64,000 bases of DNA from Psychrobacillus lasiicapitis (GCF_006861795.1 NZ_VDGH01000002.1:62001-126000); one strand, 5' to 3'; positions 17,625-26,335 are shown, counted from the first letter of the stretch. The notes: a model not told the origin generated them from the sequence alone. Translations and numbers: made by a program.

Positions 17625-18501
17625 AACAGCAGGTAGGCACTTCAGAGATAGCTTGAAAAGTATTAGTCGAAATGGTTGGATGACATTTGCATCGGTTAGT
17701 GCAGTAACTGTTACGTTACTATTAGTCGGCGTGTTCGTCATGATTATGATGAATTTAAACAAAGTAGCAGATGATCTAGAAAAAGATGTAGAAATTAAAG
17801 TAATTGTCGAATTGACAGCCGATGAAGCTGCTATCACAGCATTACAAGATGAGATTAAAAATACATCAGGTGTGGCAGAAGTACAATATTCGCCAAAAGA
17901 AGATGAGCTGAATAAGTTGATGCTGGACTTCGGGGAAGACTTGCGTTTGTTTGAACAGCAAAATCCATTACATAATGTATTTTATGCAAAAGCAGCAAAT
18001 CCGCAAGACACAGAAAAAGTAGCTAAAAGAATTGATCGTTTAGATAACACATTCGAAGTGAAATATGGAGAAGGGAAAATTGAAAGACTGTTTTCTTTCT
18101 TGAACACTAGTAGAAATGTAGGGTTAGTACTTATACTAGCGTTATTATTCACGGCAATGTTCTTAATATCTAATACGATTCGCATTACCATTGTTGCAAG
18201 AAGAAGAGATATTGAAATTATGAAACTAGTTGGAGCGACAAATTGGTTTATACGTATTCCTTTCATATTAGAAGGAATGTGGTTAGGGCTTCTAGGAGCA
18301 ATCATTCCAATTACGCTTGTAACGACACTCTACTACAATATTCATAAAGTTGTAGCACCGAAACTTGCACAAGGAAACTTATTTGAACTGCTCGATTTTT
18401 CGCCATTCATCTATCAAGTGAATGCGTTGATCTTATTAATGGGCGTGCTGATAGGGGTCTGGGGAAGTTTCATGTCAGTAAGAAAGTTTTTACGCGTTTA
18501 A
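17614..18501 (+). CDS. ftsX: Cell division permease-like protein FtsX
   Basis: Membrane partner of FtsE, 295 residues. A first membrane helix spans about residues 22-45, an extracellular domain of about 120 residues follows and would contact the hydrolase, then three C-terminal helices (about 168-190, 215-240, 265-285). The motif MKLVGATNWFIRIPF typical of FtsX is present between helices 2 and 3. It starts inside ftsE and is followed after 38 bp by the M23 gene, with AAGGAG in between. Confidence 0.96.
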   Translation: MKTRTAGRHFRDSLKSISRNGWMTFASVSAVTVTLLLVGVFVMIMMNLNKVADDLEKDVEIKVIVELTADEAAITALQDEIKNTSGVAEVQYSPKEDELNKLMLDFGEDLRLFEQQNPLHNVFYAKAANPQDTEKVAKRIDRLDNTFEVKYGEGKIERLFSFLNTSRNVGLVLILALLFTAMFLISNTIRITIVARRRDIEIMKLVGATNWFIRIPFILEGMWLGLLGAIIPITLVTTLYYNIHKVVAPKLAQGNLFELLDFSPFIYQVNALILLMGVLIGVWGSFMSVRKFLRV

Positions 18502-18539
18502 AAGAAATGATGAATGTATTTTGAAAGGAGCAAGAAGTT

Positions 18540-19847
18540 TTGAGAAAACAGTCTAAATGGGTGCTACGCGTCTTTGCGGTAGCTACTACTTGCGCGCTTT
18601 TATTCACAGGACCAAGTGCCCTTGCTAACACATTGAACGATTTAAAAAGTCAGCAAAAAGAACTCGAACAAAAGAAAGATACGATAAACTCCAATATTAA
18701 AGAAACAGAAGGTAAGATTAACGAAAATACGTCTAAAATCGAACAGATTATGGCTCAAATTCAAGCGTTAGACACGGAAATTATCACGACTCAAGATAAG
18801 ATTACGAAAGTATTAAAAGAAATAGAGCAAACAACAACCGAAATTGAAAACTTACATGCTTCCATTGCAGAACTAGAGCGCAAAATTGAAGAGCGGGATG
18901 AGCTGTTAAAAGATCGAATCCGCGCAGTTCAAGTTAGCGGAGGGTCCGTTAGTTATTTAGACGTTTTACTAGGGGCAAATAGTTTTATCGATTTTATCGA
19001 CCGTTTCTCAGCAGTAAATACATTGATGGAAGCGGACCGCACAATTTTGAAAGAACAAGCGGATGATAAAAAACAGCTTGAAGAACAAAAAGCAAGTCTA
19101 GAAGATAAATTAAAACAACAAGAAGCAAGCAAAAATGAGCTACTAAATCTAAAGGCTGAGCTAGATAAACAAAAAGCATCTAAAGGCAATTTAGTAGATC
19201 AATTAGAGGTAGAACAACAAAAATTACAAGCTGATAAACAAGAAATGGAATCAGAGTATGATGAAGTATTAAATTTAAGCGAAGAAGTGACAAGCAAAAT
19301 TGTTGCAGAACAAAAACGTCAAGCAGAAATTGCGCGAAAACTAGCAGAAGAGAAAAAACGTAAACAAGCGGAAGAAAGAAAACGTCAGCAAGCAGCAAGT
19401 GGGTCATCTACAGCAATTCCAGCAGTCTCTTCTGGAGATTGGACAAGACCAGCAGCAGGACGCCTTACTTCTGGTTATGGATATCGTATGCATCCTATAT
19501 ATGGAAAAGGGAAAATGCATTACGGAATCGACTTTGGAGCCCCGACTGGTACTACAGTTGTTTCAGCGGCAGATGGTGTAGTCTCTTATGCCTCACCACT
19601 TAGCACATATGGAAATGTGATTATGGTAACACATTCTATAGACGGTCAAACATTTACTTCTTTATATGCACATCTAAGTAGTATTAAAGTAAGTGTTGGA
19701 CAAGCAGTTTCAAAAGGTCAATCGATTGGTGCAGTTGGAACAACAGGAAATTCGACAGGACCTCATTTACACTTTGAAATCCATATTGGTACATGGAGTG
19801 GTATGGCAAATAACTCAGTAAATCCATTGAGATATATTTCCCTATAA
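18540..19847 (+). CDS. Secreted coiled-coil M23 peptidoglycan hydrolase, probable FtsEX client
   Basis: Protein of 435 residues with a TTG start after GAAAGGAG. A signal peptide ends at SALA-NT (about residue 30). Residues 31-265 are almost entirely charged coiled coil, as in EnvC and CwlO. A basic QK-rich linker leads to a LytM/M23 metallopeptidase domain (about 300-435) with zinc ligands in HYGIDFG (H and D) and HLHFEI (H-x-H). In B. subtilis FtsEX activates CwlO, an NlpC/P60 enzyme; here the gene placed directly after ftsX carries an M23 catalytic domain instead, as in EnvC-type systems. The activation by FtsEX is inferred from gene order and coiled-coil build. Confidence 0.92.
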   Translation: MRKQSKWVLRVFAVATTCALLFTGPSALANTLNDLKSQQKELEQKKDTINSNIKETEGKINENTSKIEQIMAQIQALDTEIITTQDKITKVLKEIEQTTTEIENLHASIAELERKIEERDELLKDRIRAVQVSGGSVSYLDVLLGANSFIDFIDRFSAVNTLMEADRTILKEQADDKKQLEEQKASLEDKLKQQEASKNELLNLKAELDKQKASKGNLVDQLEVEQQKLQADKQEMESEYDEVLNLSEEVTSKIVAEQKRQAEIARKLAEEKKRKQAEERKRQQAASGSSTAIPAVSSGDWTRPAAGRLTSGYGYRMHPIYGKGKMHYGIDFGAPTGTTVVSAADGVVSYASPLSTYGNVIMVTHSIDGQTFTSLYAHLSSIKVSVGQAVSKGQSIGAVGTTGNSTGPHLHFEIHIGTWSGMANNSVNPLRYISL

Positions 19848-19857
19848 TTTCATGTCA

Positions 19858-19895
19858 AGACGCCTATCCAATCGTTGGAAGGCGTCTTTTCTTTT
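19858..19895 (+). terminator. Intrinsic terminator after the M23 gene
   Basis: AAGACGCCT pairs with AGGCGTCTT, followed by a T-rich stretch. Confidence 0.88.
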
Positions 19896-19985
19896 GTCAT
19901 AAACATTCCATTGGTATACAAGTACTTATTCAGTTTATAATAAGAGCGATGATGTATATTGAAAATGCATTAATGGAGGTAAGCA

Positions 19986-20564
19986 GTGAAGAAAAAATTT
20001 ATAGGCTTATTAATCGTAGGTTTCTTAGTCGCTATCGCAACTATATCCTTTGTAAAAAATAACGTAGACGAAACGGAAGCTTTTGCCGGAGAACAAATGG
20101 GAACCGATATGGCAGCAAACCCTGCAAATGAAGGAATAGGTCAAGGTGATCGTGCCCCAAACTTTACTCTTACTACGCTTGATGGAAAAGAAGTGTCGCT
20201 TGCAGATTATCAAGGGAAAAAAGTTGTATTGAACTTTTGGGCAACTTGGTGTCCTCCTTGTAAGGCGGAGATGCCTCATATGCAAAACTACTATGAAGAT
20301 ATGGCAGAACAAGAAAATGTAGAAATTTTAGCAGTTAACTTAACGAGCTCCGATGTTGGCATCGATAAAGTAAAACTTTTTAAAGAAGATTATGGACTTA
20401 GTTTTCTAATTCCTTTAGATGAAGAAGGAGATGTTGGGAAAACGTATCAAGCGATTACGATTCCAACTACGTATATGATTGATACTACTGGAACGATTCA
20501 AAACAAAATAGTTGGACCAATGGATGAACAAATGCTTACAGACTATGTAAGCAAATTAAAATAA
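19986..20564 (+). CDS. Membrane-anchored thiol-disulfide oxidoreductase, ResA/TlpA type
   Basis: Protein of 192 residues with a GTG start after GGAGGT. An N-terminal signal anchor (about residues 4-22) places a thioredoxin fold outside the membrane. The active site is WATWCPPCK (CxxC), preceded by the TlpA family stretch APNFTLTTLDGKEVSL, with the cis-proline in TIPTTYMID. Such proteins reduce apocytochrome c cysteines (ResA) or serve other redox roles (StoA, YneN). The nearby cccB needs this chemistry, but no resB/resC neighbour is here, so the exact paralogue is uncertain. Confidence 0.88.
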   Translation: MKKKFIGLLIVGFLVAIATISFVKNNVDETEAFAGEQMGTDMAANPANEGIGQGDRAPNFTLTTLDGKEVSLADYQGKKVVLNFWATWCPPCKAEMPHMQNYYEDMAEQENVEILAVNLTSSDVGIDKVKLFKEDYGLSFLIPLDEEGDVGKTYQAITIPTTYMIDTTGTIQNKIVGPMDEQMLTDYVSKLK

Positions 20565-20595
20565 ACACCGATTTTTGGGCAAGTATTAAATTTCT

Positions 20596-20621
20596 TTTTC
20601 CACACATATATTAGTGGAAAA
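20596..20621 (+). other. Hairpin just upstream of the ctpB ribosome site
   Basis: TTTTCCAC (20596-20603) pairs perfectly with GTGGAAAA (20614-20621), ending two bases before AGGAGG. It could be an operator or an RNA structure affecting initiation. No T run follows. Confidence 0.4.
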
Positions 20622-20635
20622 GTAGGAGGTTGAAC

Positions 20636-22060
20636 TTGCGCAAAAGTCGGATTTTTTTATATGTCTTGTTATTCATTGTTTTGCTTGGGGTAGTATATTT
20701 CTGGTACGGAAAGTCTACTAAATCAGTATCAACAGAGGTAAGTGTTAGTAATAGTGAAGTAATTGACGAAGCATTTCAATTGATTAAAAAAGAGGCGGTG
20801 TTTTCTAAAAATGAAAAGCTACTAGTGGAAGGTGCGATACGGGGAATGACCGAAGCGCTAGAAGATCCGCATAGCACATATTTGACAAAGGAGGAAGCTG
20901 CGAACCAAGAAGCATCTCTTGCAGAAGAACGTGTTGGGATTGGTGTAGAAATTATGCAATCTGCAGGGAAATTTATCGTTGTTGCTCCACTTAAAGACTC
21001 GCCAGCTTATAAGGCAGGTTTAAAGTCTCAGGACGAAATTGTCCGAGTGAATGATGAAAGAGTAGATGGAAAGACGATGGCAGAGCTTGTGCAATTATTA
21101 AGTGGTGAAAAGGGTACGTCGTTGAAAATGACGATCTTTCGTGCAAGCGAAAATCGCCATGTAGAGTTACATATGAAACGGGAAACTATTGCAATGCATA
21201 CGGTTTCGAGTGAAATATATGAAGTGGATGATCGTTCCATTGGAATAGTTACGATTTCATTATTTGGTGAAAAAACGGGAGAAGAATGGGAAAAGCAAAC
21301 AAAATCATTAGTAGAGCGTGGAATTGACGGACTAGTTATTGACGTGAGAGGAAATCCTGGTGGTTATTTATTTAGTGTTTCTTCTGTAATTGGCACATTA
21401 ATGAAAAATGGAACGACTTTTGCTTATATGCAAAATGCAAAAGGTGTATTAGAAATGTTAAATACAGAAAGTAAAGAGGCACCTTATTTAAATAAAGTAC
21501 CTGCTGTTTTATTGCAAAACGGAGGAAGTGCTTCTGCCAGTGAAGTGCTTGCTGGAGCACTTCGTGACAATAAACGAGCGCTAATTGTAGGAGAAACAAG
21601 CTTTGGTAAAGGAACGGTACAGGAAACCCATCCATTATCAAATGGTGGTAAGTTGAAAATTTCTACACATAAATGGCTCACTCCAAAACAAGAATGGATT
21701 CATCATAAAGGGATTGAAGCAGATTTAAAAGTGGAACAGGAAGAATTATTTGCCATGGATCAAAAATACTTGAGCGGCGAATTCCGAGTTGGCGATTATG
21801 GAGAAGAGGTAAAATATGTCCAACAAGTATTAGGCGCACTAGGCTACAATATCGGTAGGGAAGATGGCTATTTTGATGAAGATACGGAAGATGCGGTCGA
21901 AAAGTATCGCCAAGAAAGAAGCTTAGAAGAAGGCGGAGATATAAACGGCGCATTATTTCAATCTTTAACGGAAACGGTTGCAGCATATAAAACAAAAAAA
22001 GAAAATGATAAGCAATTACAAATGGGCATCAGTTATTTAATCCATGATTTAAGTAAATAA
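20636..22060 (+). CDS. ctpB: Carboxy-terminal processing protease CtpB-like (S41 with PDZ and peptidoglycan-binding domain)
   Basis: Membrane-anchored serine protease of 474 residues. TTG at 20636 is preferred to TTG 20630 because AGGAGG (20624-20629) abuts the latter. An N-terminal anchor (about 6-23) is followed by a PDZ domain (about 95-165, with VAPLKDSPAYKAGLKSQDEI), the S41 catalytic domain with the serine in GGSASASEVL and the lysine in TSFGKGTVQ, and a C-terminal peptidoglycan-binding domain (VGDYGEEVKYVQQVL). In B. subtilis CtpB cuts SpoIVFA to time sigma-K activation. minJ follows, as in B. subtilis. The substrate here is inferred. Confidence 0.93.
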   Translation: MRKSRIFLYVLLFIVLLGVVYFWYGKSTKSVSTEVSVSNSEVIDEAFQLIKKEAVFSKNEKLLVEGAIRGMTEALEDPHSTYLTKEEAANQEASLAEERVGIGVEIMQSAGKFIVVAPLKDSPAYKAGLKSQDEIVRVNDERVDGKTMAELVQLLSGEKGTSLKMTIFRASENRHVELHMKRETIAMHTVSSEIYEVDDRSIGIVTISLFGEKTGEEWEKQTKSLVERGIDGLVIDVRGNPGGYLFSVSSVIGTLMKNGTTFAYMQNAKGVLEMLNTESKEAPYLNKVPAVLLQNGGSASASEVLAGALRDNKRALIVGETSFGKGTVQETHPLSNGGKLKISTHKWLTPKQEWIHHKGIEADLKVEQEELFAMDQKYLSGEFRVGDYGEEVKYVQQVLGALGYNIGREDGYFDEDTEDAVEKYRQERSLEEGGDINGALFQSLTETVAAYKTKKENDKQLQMGISYLIHDLSK

Positions 22061-22089
22061 GATTATACGAAAATCCTATACGCAAAAGG

Positions 22090-22134
22090 CTCCTCGTTTG
22101 TTACAATAATAGGATAGTATGTGCAAGCGAGGAG
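22090..22134 (+). promoter_or_regulatory. Hairpin that would mask the minJ ribosome binding site
   Basis: CTCCTCGTTTG (22090-22100) can pair with CAAGCGAGGAG (22124-22134) over 11 positions with one G-U pair. The 3' arm contains the minJ Shine-Dalgarno GAGGAG, seven bases before the ATG at 22142. Confidence 0.5.
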
Positions 22135-22141
22135 GATGCGT

Positions 22142-23311
22142 ATGATACAGGAATTATTCATCGAATTGGGTAAAGGAATCGGACGATTTTTCCTTCATCC
22201 AGCAGTTTATATTACGATCCTTTTCTCTGTTCTGATCGGTTATTACCGCGTGAAGCGAGAAAGAAGACAGTTGCGAACAAGAATTTTATGGGGATGGACA
22301 GAAGCAAAGAGACTTCTTTTAGACGGGTATTTGTGGGCAATCATTTTATCCGTGTTAAGTATTGGGATTGGACTTGTACTACCAGTTTCCTGGGTTTTCA
22401 TATATAGTGCATGGATGATTTTGTTTGTATTATTGTTTATGTATCAAGCTGGTTCTGCCATTTATGCCATTGCTTTAGGTGCAGCTACGTTATATATGAT
22501 GGATTTATATAACTGGTCTTTCCATCTATTTTCCTGGAACTTGGCTGGACTAAATATCATAAATGATGCAATCATTCCAATCGCAATTTTAGCCGGATTG
22601 TTATTAATTGCCGAAGGGGCGCTCATTCAAAAGTACGGTTCGTGTCATGCTTCTCCGAAATTAGTAACAACCGCACGTGGGATAGAAGCGATGGAATATA
22701 TAACGAAACGATTATGGTTATTACCGATTGTGCTCGTTATCCCAGGCGATGCGATAGGTTCGTATGTTCCCTATTGGCCGCAATTTACGCTAGGAGAAAC
22801 TACTTTTTCTCTAGTGCTATTTCCTTTCGTCATTGGATTTCAGCAAAAAAGTAGACATACATTACCGGTTCAATTTTTCCCAAGGCTAGGGAAAAAGGTT
22901 TGGCAACTTGGTATCTTGATCACAATTATTGGAGCTGCTGGATTTGTAATGCCACTAATTAGTGCAATTGCTGTTGCTCTTGGTGTATTAGGTAGATTCA
23001 TCATTAGTTATATAGAATATAAGAAAGAGACGTCTGGAGCGTTTGCAGTGTCTCCGCAGTCAGATGGTGTGATGATAGCAGGGGTGCTTTCCGATTCCCC
23101 CGCAGAAAAAATGGGGCTTCTTATCGGAGAACGTATTGTAAAAGTGAATGGACAAAAAGTGACGACCGAGCAAGAATTATACGAAGCCGTCCAAATAAAT
23201 GCAGCCCACTGTCGTCTAGAAGTATTGGATTACAACGGGGAGCTACGTTTACGTCAACATATTTTGTTTAGACATGATCATTATCGATTAGGGCTGATCC
23301 TAGTAAGGTAG
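22142..23311 (+). CDS. minJ: Division-site topology protein MinJ
   Basis: Polytopic membrane protein of 389 residues, close to the 397 of B. subtilis MinJ. About seven hydrophobic helices fill residues 15-300, and a cytoplasmic PDZ domain occupies the last 80 residues (DGVMIAGVLSDSPAEKMGL, GERIVKVNGQKV). MinJ bridges DivIVA and MinD at poles and septa. ATG 22142 is chosen by its spacing from GAGGAGG; ATG 22136 is too close. Its position after ctpB and before csbA is as in B. subtilis. The leader hairpin may control translation. Confidence 0.88.
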   Translation: MIQELFIELGKGIGRFFLHPAVYITILFSVLIGYYRVKRERRQLRTRILWGWTEAKRLLLDGYLWAIILSVLSIGIGLVLPVSWVFIYSAWMILFVLLFMYQAGSAIYAIALGAATLYMMDLYNWSFHLFSWNLAGLNIINDAIIPIAILAGLLLIAEGALIQKYGSCHASPKLVTTARGIEAMEYITKRLWLLPIVLVIPGDAIGSYVPYWPQFTLGETTFSLVLFPFVIGFQQKSRHTLPVQFFPRLGKKVWQLGILITIIGAAGFVMPLISAIAVALGVLGRFIISYIEYKKETSGAFAVSPQSDGVMIAGVLSDSPAEKMGLLIGERIVKVNGQKVTTEQELYEAVQINAAHCRLEVLDYNGELRLRQHILFRHDHYRLGLILVR

Positions 23312-23324
23312 GATAGGAGAATTT

Positions 23325-23579
23325 ATGGAAACATTATCTTTATCAACGCAAATAATTCTAGCCATTTTCGCACCTGCATTACTCGTCGTTCTTTTTACGC
23401 GTATAACGTTTAATCATTATGTAGCGCTCATCCTGACAGTCGCATTATTCGCTGCTTCTGTACAAGCTGGGTACACACACAGATGGTGGATTTATATTTT
23501 AGATGCGGCATCACTCACCGTAGGATTCTGGTATTCTACTAAAAGTAATAAAACAAAGAAAAAATCCGCTTCTGAGTGA
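23325..23579 (+). CDS. csbA: CsbA family small membrane protein
   Basis: Protein of 84 residues with three short membrane helices and the CsbA signature VVLFTRITFNHYVALILTVA. In B. subtilis csbA is a sigma-B general stress gene of unknown function near minJ and uvrBA. GGATAGGAG precedes the ATG 13 bp after minJ, so the two are probably co-transcribed. Its last codons form the 5' arm of the terminator. Confidence 0.85.
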   Translation: METLSLSTQIILAIFAPALLVVLFTRITFNHYVALILTVALFAASVQAGYTHRWWIYILDAASLTVGFWYSTKSNKTKKKSASE

Positions 23580-23592
23580 GGCGGATTTTTTG
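23559..23592 (+). terminator. Terminator overlapping the csbA stop codon
   Basis: AAAATCCGC (23561-23569) pairs with GCGGATTTT (23581-23589); the stop codon is in the loop. Confidence 0.88.
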
Positions 23593-23616
23593 TGTGGGAA
23601 AATAAATGAGGTGGGG

Positions 23617-23740
23617 TGAATCGCAAGATAGGGTGTCCAAACCGCAAAATAGGACCCCAAGAATCGCAAGATCCACTTGCGAAATAGCAAATTCCAGTTG
23701 AATTGCAAGATAGACTCTCCAAAACGCAAGATCCTCTCAC
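23617..23740 (+). repeat. Array B: six units of the GCAAGAT-type repeat
   Basis: The core AATCGCAAGAT and variants have their GC at 23623, 23644, 23666, 23687, 23705 and 23726, giving spacings of 21, 22, 21, 18 and 21. One unit carries AAAACGCAAGAT exactly as in array A at 3146-3250 (read on the minus strand). The array lies between the convergent csbA and azlD genes. Confidence 0.78.
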
Positions 23741-23760
23741 TAAACCCAATCATTATGAAA

Positions 23761-24069
23761 TCAAAATATCAAACTATAAATAGCTAAAACCCCAATCGTA
23801 CCTAAAACTATGACCATCAAATTAGAAAAAAGAATGGCTAAAGTAAAGGCAACCACCGTACCAATGAGCCCAAATAAAAGATTCCCTTCTTGAACATATA
23901 AAATAGCAGGGAAGATTAACGCGCCTAAAACAGCGTAAGGTATATTACGCAAGACACCAGAAACAACAGGTGGCAACTCTTTTCCTTCTAAAAAAGTGAG
24001 TGGGACAGCCCTTGGAATGTATGTAACTATTGCCATACCAATCAACGTCCACCAATACCATGCTCCCAT
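23761..24069 (-). CDS. azlD: Branched-chain amino acid transport protein AzlD
   Basis: Small membrane subunit of 102 residues with four predicted helices and the AzlD motif IPRAVPLTFLEGKELPP followed by NIPYAVLGALIFPAI. With AzlC it forms a branched-chain amino acid exporter, found through azaleucine resistance in B. subtilis. Its ribosome site AAAGGAG lies in the last codons of azlC and only 3 bp separate the genes. Confidence 0.93.
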   Translation of the reverse strand: MGAWYWWTLIGMAIVTYIPRAVPLTFLEGKELPPVVSGVLRNIPYAVLGALIFPAILYVQEGNLLFGLIGTVVAFTLAILFSNLMVIVLGTIGVLAIYSLIF

Positions 24070-24072
24070 TTT

Positions 24073-24798
24073 TTAAACTCCTTTCAGCTGTCCGCCACTA
24101 CGCTTTCGCTTTTCATGTCTGACATAAATAATTTCCACAAAAATAGAGGATGCTAATGTTGCAACTAAGATTGACCATCCAGTCGATAGAATTCCAGTCC
24201 AATAAAAAAATCCATTGATAACAGCTGCGATCAGTGCAAGCATGACTACTTTACGATTGCCACGCATGGACGGTACAAGAAGACCGACAAACATCGCGTA
24301 TAATGCAATGGACATCGCTGCTTGTAAAAATTGTGGAAGATTGGCTCCAATAACATGTCCAACAGCTGTGAATACAACCCAGCTGCTATATGCGATCAAA
24401 GCCACACCAAATGCAAAGGCAGTGCCGATTTTTTCTTCTTTTCTCGTTGCGAGGACAGAAAAAGATTCATCTGTAATGCCGAAAGCATAGATTCCTTTAA
24501 TCCATCTCTTTTCGCTCTGCATCTTTTCGTTGAGCGCCGCCGTCATTAAGAAGTGGCGTATATTTAAGACAAATGTATTTAAAACGATTAAAATAGGGTC
24601 AACCCCTTTTGATATTAGCGTTAAGGACATATATTGCGATGCACCGGCATAAACGAAAATACTCATTGCAGTAGCTTCCCAAATAGAAAGTCCCGATGTT
24701 TTGGCCAGTAAGCCAAATGTGAGAGCGACTGGGAAGTATCCGATTGCTATACTTAACCCTGCTTTTAATCCAAGTACAAATGAATTTTTATTCAACAA
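24073..24798 (-). CDS. azlC: Branched-chain amino acid transport protein AzlC
   Basis: Main membrane subunit, 241 residues, with about seven helices and the family opening GYFPVALTFGLLAKTSGLSIWEA, here given by its first twenty residues only. AzlC-AzlD pairs export branched-chain amino acids. AGGTGGTGAC precedes the ATG and TATAAT on the minus strand about 30 bp further upstream is a probable -10. It is divergent from the TVP38 gene. No Lrp-type azlB regulator is beside it. Confidence 0.93.
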   Translation of the reverse strand: MLNKNSFVLGLKAGLSIAIGYFPVALTFGLLAKTSGLSIWEATAMSIFVYAGASQYMSLTLISKGVDPILIVLNTFVLNIRHFLMTAALNEKMQSEKRWIKGIYAFGITDESFSVLATRKEEKIGTAFAFGVALIAYSSWVVFTAVGHVIGANLPQFLQAAMSIALYAMFVGLLVPSMRGNRKVVMLALIAAVINGFFYWTGILSTGWSILVATLASSIFVEIIYVRHEKRKRSGGQLKGV

Positions 24799-24907
24799 TA
24801 GTCACCACCTAAAAAAACATAATAGACAAATTATACTATAACCGAATAGTTTTATGAATATGAAATATGGGAATAGTATAATCATACATATTTTGGAGGA
24901 GAGCAAC

Positions 24908-25543
24908 ATGTTTGATTGGTTTTCATGGGATACGTTAACAGATTTAACACAAGATTATCGTGCACTAGGACCGATAATCGGTATCCTTTTGCCTTTTTTA
25001 GAAGCTATTTTGCCCTTTTTGCCACTCATCGTGTTTATCGTTGCGAATGTAACTGCTTATGGGTTGCTCTTTGGATTTTTACTTTCGTGGGCTGGCTCTG
25101 TAATAGGCGCGTATACAGTCTTTTTAGTCATTCGCAAATATGGACGAGCACGTGTGCTTGGCTTTATCACAAGACATGAAAAGATTCAAAAATTAATATT
25201 ATGGGTAGAGAGGAATGGATTCGGACCACTTTTTTTACTTATTTGTTTTCCATTTACTCCCTCCGCACTTGTGAATATTGTTGCTGGCCTTTCCAATATG
25301 AAAAAGAAAACATATTTATGGACGGTTACATTAGGGAAACTCATTATGATTTTTATCGTTAGTTTTATCGGTTCGGATATAAAAGCCTTAATCACTCAAC
25401 CAGTTCGTACGGCGATTGTTGTCCTTATAATTGCTATTCTTTGGTTTGTTGGAAAAAGAGTAGAGAAGCGGATTGATCAGAAGGTAGAAGCAGATTTACA
25501 TCATTTTAGAAGGAACAGAAAAATAAGGGAAGAAAGGAGATGA
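24908..25543 (+). CDS. TVP38/TMEM64 family (VTT domain) membrane protein, YhjE-like
   Basis: Membrane protein of 211 residues. The ATG at 24908 follows TTGGAGGAG; the start at 24854 has no ribosome site. It has the VTT/DedA-type core: re-entrant helices with FLEAILPFLP near residue 25 and FPFTPSALVNIVAG near 120. In B. subtilis the similar yhjE gene directly precedes sipV, and here too a signal peptidase gene follows with a 4-bp overlap. Members may scramble or flip lipids; the role here is unknown. The C-terminal tail is strongly basic. Confidence 0.85.
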   Translation: MFDWFSWDTLTDLTQDYRALGPIIGILLPFLEAILPFLPLIVFIVANVTAYGLLFGFLLSWAGSVIGAYTVFLVIRKYGRARVLGFITRHEKIQKLILWVERNGFGPLFLLICFPFTPSALVNIVAGLSNMKKKTYLWTVTLGKLIMIFIVSFIGSDIKALITQPVRTAIVVLIIAILWFVGKRVEKRIDQKVEADLHHFRRNRKIREERR

Positions 25544-26091
25544 CTAAAACGAAGAAAGAAATAATTGAATGGCTTATGTCTTTAGTCATCGGAATTATAG
25601 TTGTTCTAGTAGTTCGATCATTTGTAGCCACAAATTATGAAGTCGTGGGAGAGTCAATGATGCCAACACTTCATGACCATGATCTCGTCATCATTAGCAA
25701 ACTATCTACGATTAAACAAATGGATATAATTATTTTTCATAGCGATGAGAAAGAAGATTATGTGAAGCGAGTCATTGGATTGGCTGGTGATACGATTACA
25801 TATGAAAATGATGAACTGTACATTAACAATCAAAAAATTGAAGAGCCATTTTTGAGTTCATATGAACCTTATGTCAATACAGAAACAAATTTCACGGAGA
25901 ATTTTGATTTACAAGAGCTGACTGGAAGTAAAACCGTTCCACCAGGCAAGTTATTCGTTTTAGGGGACAATCGAATTTCTAGTTTAGATAGTCGTTACTT
26001 TCATTTTATTGATGAAAAAGAGGTTATTGGAGAAGTGAAGCTAATTTACTGGCCACTTTCCGATTTTAAGGTGAATTTCCGTTCCGAATAA
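25540..26091 (+). CDS. Type I signal peptidase
   Basis: Membrane serine-lysine protease that removes Sec signal peptides. The 183-residue protein has one N-terminal anchor (about 11-28), the nucleophile Ser39 in GESMMPTL, the general base Lys76 in DYVKRVIG and the GDNR box (LGDNRISSLDSRYF). It matches B. subtilis SipS/SipT/SipV in build; gene order next to a yhjE-like gene favours SipV. The start overlaps the preceding gene by ATGA, so translation is coupled. Confidence 0.93.
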   Translation: MTKTKKEIIEWLMSLVIGIIVVLVVRSFVATNYEVVGESMMPTLHDHDLVIISKLSTIKQMDIIIFHSDEKEDYVKRVIGLAGDTITYENDELYINNQKIEEPFLSSYEPYVNTETNFTENFDLQELTGSKTVPPGKLFVLGDNRISSLDSRYFHFIDEKEVIGEVKLIYWPLSDFKVNFRSE

Positions 26092-26148
26092 TTTCCTTCC
26101 CTATTGGATGTTTTGTACAATAGAGTAAAGGGGTTATTCGGATTTTTT
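26083..26148 (+). terminator. Possible long-loop terminator after the signal peptidase gene
   Basis: TCCGAATAA (26083-26091, containing the stop codon) pairs with TTATTCGGA (26134-26142), followed by TTTTTT. The loop is 42 bases, so strength is uncertain. Confidence 0.45.
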
Positions 26149-26149
26149 A

Positions 26150-26335
26150 ATGTCTAGCTTCAGCGCCTTGCCCATCGGGTCAAATGTGAAAAAGCTGTGG
26201 TGGCTGAAAAACTGCCTCCTTGGCCCGCACGATGCGGGTTATGTCTGCTTTGCCACAGGATGTGGTGCACTTTGCAGACCTACCCCATCCACATTTGCCT
26301 GTCTGGGCAGACATAAGCGCTTACGCTTTTCAAGA
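26150..26335 (+). repeat. Mosaic intergenic repeat ending at the addB ribosome site
   Basis: The block opens TGTCTAGCTTCAGCGCCT and closes AAGCGCTTACGCTTTTC, ends that I know from a common Bacillaceae spacer repeat. Inside are the hairpins CCCGCACGATGCGGG, TCTGC/TGCAGA around a GCCAC-GTGGT stem, and GTCTGGGCAGAC. It happens to be open in the addB frame, which creates a false 43-codon N-terminal extension. Confidence 0.75.
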
